This document shows, piece after piece, positions 25,132 through 35,073 of a stretch of DNA of 64,000 nucleotides. Each line of letters opens with the position of its first letter. Position 1 is the stretch's first letter. The position numbers and the translations under genes are program-made. Source of the DNA: Streptomyces sp. LUP47B (GTDB lineage: Bacteria > Actinomycetota > Actinomycetes > Streptomycetales > Streptomycetaceae); the NCBI RefSeq assembly GCF_001746295.1, contig NZ_MJAH01000011.1:10957-74956 (forward strand). The letters run 5' to 3'. The notes under the pieces were generated by a model. The model was not told the DNA's origin, searched no databases, and saw only the letters and a list, made by a program, of their open reading frames with translations.

Positions 25132-25715
25132 ATGCCGATCACGGGTGCGACGACCCAGGCGGTGAACGGGCTGACGACAAGGTGGGCGGGGGTGTCCTCC
25201 GGAGGGACCGTGTTCTCGGCTGCGGGTGTGTGGCCGCTGCTGGCCTTCCTGGCCGACGGGGCGCGGGGCCCGGCGCGGGCCGAGCCGGCAGGGGCGCTCG
25301 GAGTGCCGGCGGAGCAAGCGGCCGCGGCGGCACGGGAGTTGCTCGCGGGACTGGCCGAGTCGCAGGCACTGGACTCGGCTCTCGGACTGTGGACCTGGCG
25401 GACGCTGGTGCTGCGCGAGGAGTGGGAGGCAGGCCTGCCACCGACGCGCTCGGGGTCCTCACCGGCGATCCCGTCCTCGATCAGCGGGAGCTGGACGCCT
25501 GGGCCGCGAAGCGGACGGGTGGGCTGATCGAGCGGATGCCGGTGGAGGTGCGGGACGACACCGCGCTGGTGCTGGCGAGTGCGCCGGCTCTGCGGACCGC
25601 GTGGCTGCGGCCCTTCGAGGTACGTCCGGCACGGCCGTCCACGGGCCCATGGCGGGGCCGCACCCTGCGCGGGCTCGACCGCCGCAGCCTCGGCATGGCG
25701 GCGGAATCGGCGTGA
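25132..25715 (+). pseudogene. Serpin-like protein gene, frameshifted and truncated
   Basis: From MPITGATTQAVNGLTTRW the frame runs through TVFSAAGVWPLLAFLADGA and ALGLWTWRTLVLREEWEAGL, the N-terminal part of actinobacterial serpin-like proteins. Homology then continues in another frame near 25438-25450 (DALGVLTGDPVLDQRELDAW, WAAKRTGGLIERMPVEV, ALVLASAPALRTAWLRPFEV) and stops at 25715. Full-length members are around 400 residues. The remaining half, including the reactive-centre loop, is missing where the 100-bp repeat begins. One base was gained or lost and the 3' half was lost. It is unlikely to make an inhibitor. Confidence 0.75.
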
Positions 25716-26131
25716 CTCCGGTGGCCGTCCCTGCGGCCTCAGTCGACGAAAGCCGTGGCCCGGGCGGGTCCTCCCCTCGGCGACCGGACGGGGCGGGCGG
25801 ACCGAAGCGACGCCACTCCGGTGACCGTCCCTGCAGCCTCAGCCGCCGAAAGCCGTGACCCGGGCAGGTCCTCCCCTCGGCGACCGGACGGGGCGGGCGG
25901 ACCGACGCCACGCCACTCCGGTGGCCGCCCCTGCAGCCTCAGCCGCCGAAAGCCGTGACCCGGGCAGGTCCTCCCCTCGGCGACCGGACGGGGCGGGCGG
26001 ACCGACGCCACGCCACTCCGGTGGCCGCCCCTGCGGCCTCAGCCGCCGAAAGCCGTGACCCGGGCAGGTCCTCCCCTCGGCGACCGGACGGGTGGACCGA
26101 AGTGGCGCCACTCCGGTGACCGCCATGGGGT
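25711..26131. repeat. Second tandem repeat with an exact 100-bp period
   Basis: Units beginning ACTCCGGTGGCCG recur at about 25715, 25815, 25915 and 26015, with a partial fifth at about 26110. They differ by only a few bases. Each unit carries, on the minus strand, a degenerate copy of the end of the adjoining SDR gene (compare its RATAFDD-stop with RVTAFGG-stop in the repeats). The array starts where the serpin remnant stops and ends at the SDR stop codon, so it probably grew by duplication of the SDR 3' end. Confidence 0.85.
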
Positions 26132-26132
26132 C

Positions 26133-26963
26133 TCAGTCGTCGAAGGCCGTCGCCCGGGTGGTCTTCTCCCAGGCGGCCACGTCGTTCCGTACGGCGTCGA
26201 GGTGGTCGAGTACGGCGGTCACCGCGTCGTCGCCGAGGGGAAGCCGCAGCGGGGTCTCCTCGGCGTCGAGCGCGGCGCGGATCAGGGCCGCCGCCTTCGC
26301 CGGGTCGCCGGCCTGGGTGCCGTCGCCGCCGGAGACGAACCCACGGGTCTCGCTCACCTTGGCGTAGACGCCGCTGTCGGTGCTGACCCCCGCGCGGCTG
26401 GAGTCGAACAGCGAGGTGCGGAAGGACCCCGGCTCCACGATCAGCACCTTGATGCCGAACTCCCGCACCTCGTCTGCGAGCCCCTCGGACATGCCCTCCA
26501 GCGCGAACTTCGTCCCGCTGTACGCCGAGAAGCCCGCGAAGGACAGCTGCCCGCCCATGCTGCTCATCTGCACGATCGCGCCCGAACGCCGCTCGCGCAT
26601 GACCGGCAGCACCGCCCGCGTGAGCGCCGCCGGTCCGAGGACATGCAGGTCGAACAGCTCGCGCAGTTCGGCGTCGGTGGTCTCCTCGAAGGCGCCGACA
26701 TGGGTCCGGCCCGCGTTGTTGACCAGCACGTCGATCCGCCCGTGCCGGGCCACCACATCCCGTACGACGGCCTCCGCGGCGGACGTGTCGGTCACGTCCA
26801 GACGCACCGCCTCCACCTGGTCGGGGTGGGCGGCCACGAGGTCGTCCAGCGCCTCTGGCCTGCGGACCGCGCCCACCACGACATCGCCGTCGGCCAGGGC
26901 CGCCTCGGCGATCGCCCGCCCGAATCCGCTGCTCGCGCCCGTGATCAGCCAGACCTTGTTCAT
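26133..26963 (-). CDS. Short-chain dehydrogenase/reductase (classical SDR)
   Basis: 276-residue NAD(P)H-dependent oxidoreductase. It has the cofactor motif TGASSGFG at 8-15, RLDVTD, NNAG, the catalytic Ser in IVQMSSMGGQ and YSGTK as the YxxxK motif, with EPGSFRT after it. VRRPEAL after strand 2 suggests NADP(H) preference. It is divergent from a LysR gene across 82 bp and is its probable target. Its last codons are echoed in the downstream 100-bp repeats. Substrate is unknown. Confidence 0.9.
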   Translation of the reverse strand: MNKVWLITGASSGFGRAIAEAALADGDVVVGAVRRPEALDDLVAAHPDQVEAVRLDVTDTSAAEAVVRDVVARHGRIDVLVNNAGRTHVGAFEETTDAELRELFDLHVLGPAALTRAVLPVMRERRSGAIVQMSSMGGQLSFAGFSAYSGTKFALEGMSEGLADEVREFGIKVLIVEPGSFRTSLFDSSRAGVSTDSGVYAKVSETRGFVSGGDGTQAGDPAKAAALIRAALDAEETPLRLPLGDDAVTAVLDHLDAVRNDVAAWEKTTRATAFDD

Positions 26964-27011
26964 GACGACTCCTCTTCTCGGGTTCTTCCGCGAACCAGCC
27001 TGCCGCCGAAG

Positions 27012-27046
27012 TCGGTTGCCCGTCCAAGACCCACGGTGATAACCGA
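27012..27046. promoter_or_regulatory. Candidate LysR operator between SDR and LysR genes
   Basis: TCGGTT (27012-27017) and AACCGA (27041-27046) form a 6-bp inverted repeat around 23 bp, the second arm touching the LysR ATG. LysR proteins commonly bind interrupted dyads in divergent promoters and autoregulate. The match is by symmetry only. Confidence 0.4.
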
Positions 27047-27957
27047 TGGCTATGACGATCGACGTGCATGTACGGGACCTGCGTTACTTCCTGGCGGTGG
27101 CCGAGGAACTGCACTTCACCCGCGCGGCCGAACGGCTGTACGTGTCACAGCCCGCGCTGAGCAAGCAGATCCGGGCACTGGAGCGGCAGTTGGGCGTGGA
27201 GCTGTTACGGCGGGACCCGCGGGGCGTCCTGCTCACCGAGGCGGGTCAGGCACTGCTGCCGCACGCCCGGCAGGTACTGGCGGCCTGGGCGGCGGCGGAC
27301 GCCGCGATGGCGACGGCCCGGGCGGCGGGGCGCGGCACGCTGGTGGTGGGCATGAGCACCAGCCCCGGCCGCGGCGGTCTGCTCCCGGCGATCCGCTCCC
27401 GCTTCACGGCCGCGCATCCGGAGGCGGTCGTACGGCTCCGGCAGATGGGCTGGCAGGACCCGACCGCGGGTCTGGCGGACGGCGAGACCGAGGTCGCGTT
27501 CGTCTGGCTGCCGCTGCCCGACGAGGAGCGCTACGGGTGGACGGTGATCGCCGAGGAGTCCCGCCTGGTCGCCCTCCCCGACAGCCACCCGCTCGCCGCC
27601 CGCGAGGAGATCGACTTCGCCGACCTGGCCGACGAACCGTTCCTCGCCCTGCCGCCGAGCGCGGGACCCCTGCGCGACTTCTGGCTCGCCCTCGACGAAC
27701 GGTCCGGTCGGCCGCCCCGCATCGGCGCGGAGATCGCCGGCACGGAGGAGACGTACGAGGCCCTCGTCGCGGGCCTGGGCATCTGCCTCGTGGCCGCCGG
27801 AAACGCCCCTTTGATCACCCTGGGCGGGGTGGTCACCCGGCCGGTCCGCGGGATCGGCCCGAGCAGATACGTACTTGCCTGGCGCAAGGAGGACGGGGGG
27901 CGGCCGCTGGTGCGGGGGTATGCGGAGGCGTGCCGGGCGGTGGCGGGGGCGGTCTGA
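27046..27957 (+). CDS. LysR family regulator containing a TTA codon
   Basis: 303 residues. The N-terminal winged helix is LRYFLAVAEELHFTRAAERL followed by VSQPALSKQIRALERQLG, then a PBP-like effector domain (about 95-295). Codon 54 is TTA (27205-27207), the only one I saw in this gene. In Streptomyces TTA is read only by the bldA tRNA, so expression may be tied to late growth. It probably controls the divergent SDR gene. A second in-frame ATG two codons downstream (MTIDVH) is an equally plausible start. Confidence 0.9.
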   Translation: MAMTIDVHVRDLRYFLAVAEELHFTRAAERLYVSQPALSKQIRALERQLGVELLRRDPRGVLLTEAGQALLPHARQVLAAWAAADAAMATARAAGRGTLVVGMSTSPGRGGLLPAIRSRFTAAHPEAVVRLRQMGWQDPTAGLADGETEVAFVWLPLPDEERYGWTVIAEESRLVALPDSHPLAAREEIDFADLADEPFLALPPSAGPLRDFWLALDERSGRPPRIGAEIAGTEETYEALVAGLGICLVAAGNAPLITLGGVVTRPVRGIGPSRYVLAWRKEDGGRPLVRGYAEACRAVAGAV

Positions 27958-28441
27958 CGGGGGGTGATCTTCGGCCCCGAGCGCCACGGCACGGAACAGG
28001 GGTGGTCGGGGGCGGCGGGGTCGCGTTGCGGAGCGGCTGAGGCCGGGCTGGGCGGGTCAGGACACGGTGTCCGCCGCCGCGGGGCCCCGCTGCCGGGTGT
28101 CCGCGGCCGGTGCCGGACCCGGGACGCTCCGCGGTCCATCCTGGTCGAACCGCCCGGGGCAATCCACTTCCGCGCACCTCAGGTATGTGCGCGAGGGTGG
28201 GGGTCGGAGACTGGGACGGCTGACCTCGAACCCGGCCTGGAAGCGGCTCGCGGCACCCAGTCCGCCGAGCATGTCGGCGATGCGGCGGCGCAGATCGCGT
28301 ACGGACAACGGGCGGGCCCGGAGCCAGTGGTCGCGGACGCCCGCGCAGTGGCGGAATGCGGAAGCGCCTCGCGAGACCCGGGCACAAGTCAGGCCTGGCC
28401 TCACCCTCCTGGTCTGCAAGACCACGGTCGGCTCGGCCCGT
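27958..28441. other. Intergenic or decayed region, no confident gene
   Basis: 484 bp between the LysR gene and the helicase stop. On the minus strand one frame contains protein-like sequence (LSVRDLRRRIADMLGGLG and YLRCAEVDCPGRF), but it lacks a clear start and its other half is not convincing. This may be the remnant of a small gene. No RNA gene or strong hairpin was seen. Confidence 0.35.
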
Positions 28442-30652
28442 TCACTCGGCTGCTGTGAGCCTCTCGTCCGCCATGCCCAGACGCGCCTGCTCCTCCTCGA
28501 CGATCCGTCGGGCCAGCTCGGTGTCCGACACGTCGATCGCGTCCGGGGAGGCTTCGGCCACGGCGCTGCGGCGGGCGTAGGCATCGAAGAGACGCGTCTT
28601 GGCCTCCAGCAGCTTCACCAGGCGTTCGTCGACGCCCCCCGTGGCGAGGAGACGGTGGACGCGGACCGGCCTGACCTGACCCATGCGGTGGGCCCGGGCC
28701 ACCGCCTGGTGCTCGATGGTCGGCTTGATCTGGGGTTCGCAGATGACCACGACGGAGGCTGCCTGCATGTTGAGGCCGACGCCCGCTGCCTGGATCTGCG
28801 CCAGGAGCACCGCGGGGCCCGGAGCACCGGCGAAGTCGTCGACGATCTGCTGCCGCCGCCCGGCCGGGACGCTTCCGGTGAGCGGACCGAACAGTGGAAC
28901 ACCATCGGTGCTCCCTGGCGCGAGTGCTTCCTTCACCACGCTCAGGACGTCCTTGAAATAGGAGAAGACCACCGTCTTCTGCCCGTTCTCCCCGGCCTCC
29001 TGAACGATCTCCCGGAGCCGGTCCAGCTTCGCCGACTTCTCGGGGCGCATGTACGGGGCCCTGCGCATCGCCATGAAATTGCCTGCGCGCACGGCTTCGC
29101 GGTACGCCTCCTCGTCCGATGCGCTCAGCTCCTCCCACTCGTCGGTCTGCTGCAGACTCGGGAGTTCCGTCAGAACGTCCTCCTGGTTGCGCCGCAGGTA
29201 GACCGGGGCCACGGCTTTGCGGAAGGCGACCGATCCGGCCAACGCTTCCCGTTCACCTAGGGCGTCCGCGAGATCGCCGTCGAGCATTCGGACCAGGTTG
29301 TGGAATTCCACGACCCTGTTCTCCATCGGGGTTCCGGTCATGAGGAGGGTGCGCCCGCAACGCTCCGCCCACAGAGCGACCGCCTGGGACCGCTTGGCCT
29401 TCGGGTTCTTCACGGAGTGCGCTTCGTCCACCACGAGCAGTCCGACCTCACCGCCGCCCGGCACGGGAAACCCGCGCAGCGCGTCGAAAGTGGTCACCCC
29501 GACCCCGCCCCGCCCCTTCCAGTCGGCGAACGCGTGGTGCCGGTCGGAACCGTGGAGCACCATGACACGCAGGGCGCTGCGGGCCTCGATCTCGCGTGTC
29601 CAGTTCACGAGGACGCTCGCCGGACAGACGACCATGAAGTGGCTCTGTCCCTCGGCGGCCAGGTGTGCCAGCACGGCGATCGCCTGGATGGTCTTCCCGA
29701 GGCCCATCTCGTCGCCGAGAATCACCTTGCGTTGCGCGAGCGCGAACCGGGCGCCGAACGCCTGGTACCCCCGCAGGGAGACCCGCCGGTGCGCGTCGTC
29801 GAGACGTTGACTCCGTACCCTCTCGGCGATCTCGTCCGGCAGGAAACCCTCGGCAGCCGCCGTGTCCGGCAGCCGCCCGGAGATCTCGGCGAGCAGGCTG
29901 TAGTACTCGGCGGAGCGGAGTTCGAAGTCCACCCAGGCCGCGATGTCGGACGAAGGGCCCCGGAGCAGGTCCACCGATGCCTGGGCGAACAGCCCGGGCA
30001 GGTCCGCCCGCTCCGCCTCGTCCACCAGTGACCGGATCTCGGTGACCGCGGCCGACGCGCGAGCCTTCTTCTCCCGGCCCGCCAGGAACATGCGGATCCG
30101 TCCGGTGGCGGGTCCCGCGTCGGCGAGCAACGGACCGAGCCGTTCCGACAGGACGGCGGCCCTGTCCACGGCACGGCGAGTGTCCGGGCCGGCCTCCACC
30201 AGTACGTGCAGGGCCATGACGAGCGCGGTCGTGCTCGGTTCCGGCCGGTCCATGTCGATGTGCACGGCCACGGCCTCGTGCACGGCCTCGGAGAGTCGGC
30301 GGGCGGCCGCGACCATCTGGTCGACGGTGCGCTGCCCGACACCGGGAATCTGCCGCAACCGGTAGGGGCCCGCTTCGAGGACATCGCCCACTGAGTGCAG
30401 GCCGCTCTTCTCGACACTCCCCAGCCGCAGCCGTCCTTCGGTGACGTCCTGCAGTCGGGCCACGGGGATGGTGTCCAACTCCCGCTTGACCGCCGCGTCG
30501 TGGATCGGCTTCAGCGCCGCGCGTGCCGCCTCCACCGCCCTTCCGTGGTCACCGGCCACGGCCTGGGCCGCCTCGTACAGTCGCACTCCCCCCGCGACCG
30601 TGTCCCGCTCACCACGCCCCACGCTTCCCGCCCCTCTGCCACCCTCCCGCAT
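28442..30652 (-). CDS. SNF2-family DNA helicase/ATPase with N-terminal HhH
   Basis: 736-residue superfamily 2 ATPase that should remodel protein-DNA complexes or translocate on duplex DNA. The N-terminal third is Ala-rich helical sequence with a helix-hairpin-helix (RLRQIPGVGQRTVDQMVAAA, about 97-116). The motor begins near 290 with Q-motif-like LRGYQAFGARFAL, motif I GDEMGLGKT (about 312), motif II DEAH (about 407), motif III LLMTGTPMENR and motif VI QAVARAHRMGQ. The start could instead be a GTG 10 codons in. It is an orphan with unclear remnants on both sides, and no nuclease or methylase adjoins it. Confidence 0.87.
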   Translation of the reverse strand: MREGGRGAGSVGRGERDTVAGGVRLYEAAQAVAGDHGRAVEAARAALKPIHDAAVKRELDTIPVARLQDVTEGRLRLGSVEKSGLHSVGDVLEAGPYRLRQIPGVGQRTVDQMVAAARRLSEAVHEAVAVHIDMDRPEPSTTALVMALHVLVEAGPDTRRAVDRAAVLSERLGPLLADAGPATGRIRMFLAGREKKARASAAVTEIRSLVDEAERADLPGLFAQASVDLLRGPSSDIAAWVDFELRSAEYYSLLAEISGRLPDTAAAEGFLPDEIAERVRSQRLDDAHRRVSLRGYQAFGARFALAQRKVILGDEMGLGKTIQAIAVLAHLAAEGQSHFMVVCPASVLVNWTREIEARSALRVMVLHGSDRHHAFADWKGRGGVGVTTFDALRGFPVPGGGEVGLLVVDEAHSVKNPKAKRSQAVALWAERCGRTLLMTGTPMENRVVEFHNLVRMLDGDLADALGEREALAGSVAFRKAVAPVYLRRNQEDVLTELPSLQQTDEWEELSASDEEAYREAVRAGNFMAMRRAPYMRPEKSAKLDRLREIVQEAGENGQKTVVFSYFKDVLSVVKEALAPGSTDGVPLFGPLTGSVPAGRRQQIVDDFAGAPGPAVLLAQIQAAGVGLNMQAASVVVICEPQIKPTIEHQAVARAHRMGQVRPVRVHRLLATGGVDERLVKLLEAKTRLFDAYARRSAVAEASPDAIDVSDTELARRIVEEEQARLGMADERLTAAE

Positions 30653-30930
30653 CCTCCCACCGTCCGACGGACGCCCGCGGCGCCCGGTGAACGACTCAGA
30701 TCCACCTGCGGATATTCACAGCTCCCGCCGAGGCCCCCACAACGACGAAGCCGTCGGACGACGGCCCGGCGACCTGCCCGGTGGTCGTTGCACAGGAGCG
30801 CGCAGGCGGCTTCAATCTCTTCGCGGGTGGGCCGCGCCGTCGTGGTGCCGGCCGACGGGGCGAGGACCCGGACGGAGGGGAACCCGTGCCCGATCCACGA
30901 GTCGGTGGGGCACGGGTTCCTGATCAACCG
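30653..30930. other. Intergenic with a possible gene remnant
   Basis: 278 bp between the helicase start and the ychF stop. On the minus strand ARPTREEIEAACALLCNDHR looks coding, but it is followed by low-quality sequence and there is no matching start. I read it as debris of a lost gene or chance. Nothing else is evident. Confidence 0.3.
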
Positions 30931-32019
<1,089 letters not shown>

Positions 32020-32196
32020 GTTGCGACTTCCCGTACGTGAGAGGAGACGTGAGGAGACTGGCGGCCAGGGGGCCGATCCACCAGTCTACGGCGTGCCGCA
32101 ACACGCCCCGGCTGACCTCTCGAACGCATGGCCAAGGTCTTTCCCACCGCGTGTCCGAAGAGCGATTCCACACATAAACAGACCTAGGTTGGTCCA

Positions 32197-32715
32197 GTGG
32201 AGCAACACAGGACCCGACCCCCGCACAACGGAACACGACGACCGGCCCCGGGAGCGCCGCTGCCCTCGCAGGCCCGCGGAGAGCGACGGCCGGCGGCGCC
32301 CCGCCGCCCCCCGCCGCCCGTGGTCCAGACGCTGCGACGGTTTCCCAACCCCCGGCTCACCGGGCTCGGCGGCGGCCTGTTCTGCGCCGGGCTGATGTTC
32401 GTGCTCGGCTGCCTCGTCTCACTGCTGTTCGGCTCGTCGCTGACGGTGTACGGCGTGCTGTTCGTGCCGGTGAGTGTGCTGACCGCGGTCTGGATGCGCC
32501 GGGGCGATCTGCTGACCGCCCCGATCATCGTCCCGATCGCCTTCGCCGCCGGGCTCGTCCCGGTCGCCGACAGCGGCGGCGGTACGTCGGGCCGGCTGAT
32601 GGGCCTGTTCACCGCGCTGGCCACGCAGGCCGGCTGGCTCTACGCCGGCACGATGGCCGCCGGCATCATCGCGCTGGTCCGCCGGATCCGCCTGGTGCGG
32701 CGCCGCTCGCGCTGA
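32197..32715 (+). CDS. Small integral membrane protein (DUF6542-like)
   Basis: 172 residues from a GTG. A Pro/Arg-rich cytoplasmic N-terminus (1-50) is followed by four hydrophobic segments (about 55-75, 80-95, 105-125 and 138-158) and a basic end (RRIRLVRRRSR). It resembles the DUF6542 family of actinobacteria. Function is unknown. It is divergent from ychF and convergent with ppgK. There is no catalytic motif. Confidence 0.78.
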   Translation: MEQHRTRPPHNGTRRPAPGAPLPSQARGERRPAAPRRPPPPVVQTLRRFPNPRLTGLGGGLFCAGLMFVLGCLVSLLFGSSLTVYGVLFVPVSVLTAVWMRRGDLLTAPIIVPIAFAAGLVPVADSGGGTSGRLMGLFTALATQAGWLYAGTMAAGIIALVRRIRLVRRRSR

Positions 32716-32761
32716 CGAGGGCCGTTGGCGGTGCGAAGGGGGACAGTCGTCGACCCGCCCC

Positions 32762-33505
32762 CTAGCTCTCCACCGCCCGCATCGCCGCCCCCACGATCCC
32801 CGCGTTGTTCTGCAGCTGCGCCGGGACGATCTCGGCCTTTATGCCCTCGATGTGCGGCAGGAACTTCTGGGACTTGCGGCTGACGCCGCCGCCGATGATG
32901 AACAGCTCGGGCGAGAAGAGCATCTCGACATGGGCGAGGTACTTCTGGACTCGGTGGGCCCAGTGCTCCCAGGTGAGCTCCTCGACCTCCCTGGCCCTGC
33001 TGGACGCCTTCTTCTCGGCGTCGTGGCCCTGCAGCTCCAGGTGGCCCAGCTCGGTGTTGGGGACGAGGACGCCGTCGACGAAGACCGCGCTGCCGATGCC
33101 GGTGCCGAAGGTGAGCAGAATGACGGTGCCCTTGCGGTCCTTGCCCGCGCCGAAGTTCATCTCGGCGACGCCCGCCGCGTCCGCGTCGTTGACGACGGTC
33201 ACCGGGAGTCCGCCGAGCCGCTCGCTGAACAACGCGCGCGCGTCGGTGTCGATCCAGCTCTTGTCGACATTGGCCGCCGTGCGGATCGTCGAGCCGCCGG
33301 TGACCACGCCGGGGAAGGTCAGGCCGACCGGTCCCGTCCACCCGAAGTGGTCCACGACCTGCTTCACCCCGTCGGCCACGCCGTCGGGCGTGGCCGGGTG
33401 CGGGGTGAACACTTTGTGGCGCTCCTGGGTGAGGTCGCCCTTGTCCAGGTCCACAGGGGCGCCCTTGATCCCGGATCCGCCGATGTCCAAGCCGAAGATC
33501 TGCAT
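32762..33505 (-). CDS. ppgK: Polyphosphate glucokinase
   Basis: 247-residue ROK-fold kinase that phosphorylates glucose using polyphosphate (and often ATP). The phosphate-binding motif near the N-terminus is GLDIGGSGIKGAPVDL. NDADAAG and TFGTGIGSA line the active site, and LGHLELQGHDAEKKAS is characteristic of the PpgK branch. The length is right for actinobacterial PpgK. The gene stands alone, 29 bp beyond the ispH stop, on the same strand and downstream of it, so they may be co-transcribed. Confidence 0.93.
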   Translation of the reverse strand: MQIFGLDIGGSGIKGAPVDLDKGDLTQERHKVFTPHPATPDGVADGVKQVVDHFGWTGPVGLTFPGVVTGGSTIRTAANVDKSWIDTDARALFSERLGGLPVTVVNDADAAGVAEMNFGAGKDRKGTVILLTFGTGIGSAVFVDGVLVPNTELGHLELQGHDAEKKASSRAREVEELTWEHWAHRVQKYLAHVEMLFSPELFIIGGGVSRKSQKFLPHIEGIKAEIVPAQLQNNAGIVGAAMRAVES

Positions 33506-33534
33506 GGCCCTACGTTACGACGGACGACTGACAG

Positions 33535-34536
33535 TCACGCCGGGGAGGTCCCCTTACGCTCCGCGACCAGGGCCGCCGCCTCGTCGCGCAGGTCGCGGCG
33601 CAGTTCCTTCGGCAGCGAGAAGGTGATGGACTCCTCGGCCGCCTTCACGAGCTCCACGTCGCCGTATCCGCGCTGCGACAGCCACTCCAGGACCTCCTCG
33701 ACCAGCACCTCCGGCACCGAGGCGCCCGAGGTCACGCCGACGGTGGTCACGCCCTCCAGCCAGGCCTCGTCGATCTCGCTCGCGTAGTCCACGAGGTAGG
33801 CCTCGCGGGAGCCGGCCAGCTTGGCGACCTCGACGAGCCGCTTGGAGTTGGAGGAGTTGCGGGACCCGACCACGATGACCAGCTCGGCCTCGGCGCCCAT
33901 CTGCTTCACCGCGAGCTGACGGTTCTGCGTGGCGTAGCAGATGTCGTCGCTGGGCGGGGAGATGAGCTGCGGGAACTTCTCCTTGAGGGCGTCGACGGTC
34001 TCCATCGTCTCGTCGACGGACAGCGTGGTCTGGGAGAGCCAGACGACCTTCGACTCGTCGCGGACCTCGACCTTGGCGACGTCCGAGGGGCCGTCGACCA
34101 GCGTGATGTGGTCGGGGGCCTCGCCGGAGGTGCCGATGACCTCCTCGTGGCCCTCGTGCCCGATCAGGAGGATGTCGTAGTCCTCGTCGGCGAAGCGGAC
34201 GGCTTCCTTGTGGACCTTGGTGACGAGCGGGCAGGTCGCGTCGATGGTGGCGAGCTTGCCGCGCGCGGCCTCCTCGTGGACGACGGGGGCGACGCCGTGG
34301 GCCGAGAACATGACGATGTTGCCCGGCGGGACCTCCTCCGTCCGTTCGACGAAGATGGCGCCCTTCTTCTCCAGGGTCTGTACGACGTACTTGTTGTGGA
34401 CGATCTCGTGCCGGACGTAGACCGGAGCGCCGTACTGCTCCAGGGCTTTCTCGACGGCGATCACGGCGCGGTCCACACCCGCGCAGTAGCCACGGGGGGC
34501 GGCGAGCAGGACACGGCGGCCAGGCGAAGCAGTCAT
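33535..34536 (-). CDS. ispH: 4-hydroxy-3-methylbut-2-enyl diphosphate reductase (IspH/LytB)
   Basis: About 333-residue iron-sulfur enzyme for the last step of the MEP isoprenoid pathway, producing IPP and DMAPP. I chose ATG 34536 (MTASPGRRVLLAAPRGYCAG) because GGGA precedes it. ATG 34545 adds three residues. The three cluster cysteines are in GYCAGVDRA, ATCPLVTKVH and DICYATQNRQ, and the TVGVTSGAS motif is near the C-terminus. The length is normal. ppgK follows 29 bp downstream. Confidence 0.95.
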   Translation of the reverse strand: MTASPGRRVLLAAPRGYCAGVDRAVIAVEKALEQYGAPVYVRHEIVHNKYVVQTLEKKGAIFVERTEEVPPGNIVMFSAHGVAPVVHEEAARGKLATIDATCPLVTKVHKEAVRFADEDYDILLIGHEGHEEVIGTSGEAPDHITLVDGPSDVAKVEVRDESKVVWLSQTTLSVDETMETVDALKEKFPQLISPPSDDICYATQNRQLAVKQMGAEAELVIVVGSRNSSNSKRLVEVAKLAGSREAYLVDYASEIDEAWLEGVTTVGVTSGASVPEVLVEEVLEWLSQRGYGDVELVKAAEESITFSLPKELRRDLRDEAAALVAERKGTSPA

Positions 34537-34577
34537 GTGTCCCATCGTAAGGCCGCGTTCGGCCGGTCAAAGATCGC

Positions 34578-35027
34578 GTGCCCGTGACCTTCCCGGGAAG
34601 ACCTACCCGGGGATGTGGGGGCGGGACGTGCGAGGCACAGGCGGCGGACCGTACGACCGAGGAGCGAAAGGGCGACCTGCGGCGCCGCCTGGGCTACCGG
34701 GACCTCGTCGTCCACGGGCTGCTGTTCATCGCCCCCAAGGCGCCCGTCGGCGTCTACGGCACCCTGGACGCCAAGTCGCACGGGGCGGTCGCCTTCGTCT
34801 ATGCCGTCGCCACCGCGGCGACGGCTTTCACCGCGTTCAGTTACGGCGACGGGGCGGGCCGGTGATCTGGTGGCGGCAAGTGCTGGTGCCGGTGGCCGGC
34901 GCGGTGATCACGGGCCGTGATCGTGGAGGCGTCGGAGGCGGCACAGGTGGTGGGCGCGGTGTGGTTGGTCGTGGGGCTGTCGGTGCTCGTCGGGCAGCGA
35001 AGGAGGCCGGATCCCGCAGCGCTGTGA
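34578..35027 (+). pseudogene. Amino-acid permease gene with large internal deletion
   Basis: The first part (34578-34865) encodes the N-terminus of an APC-type permease: LRRRLGYRDLVVHGLLFIAP, KAPVGVYGTLDAKSHGAVAF, then one more helix. It stops abruptly. At 34862-34915, in another frame, the sequence resumes as the C-terminal piece WWRQVLVPVAGAVIT, and at 34917-35027, after a further shift, as VIVEASEAAQVVGAVWLVVG to a TGA. About 350 central residues of a normal permease are gone. It cannot encode a transporter. Confidence 0.75.
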
Positions 35028-35073
35028 CGGCCGGTGACGGTGCGTTGTCGTACCGGGCCGTTACGCTCGCGGC

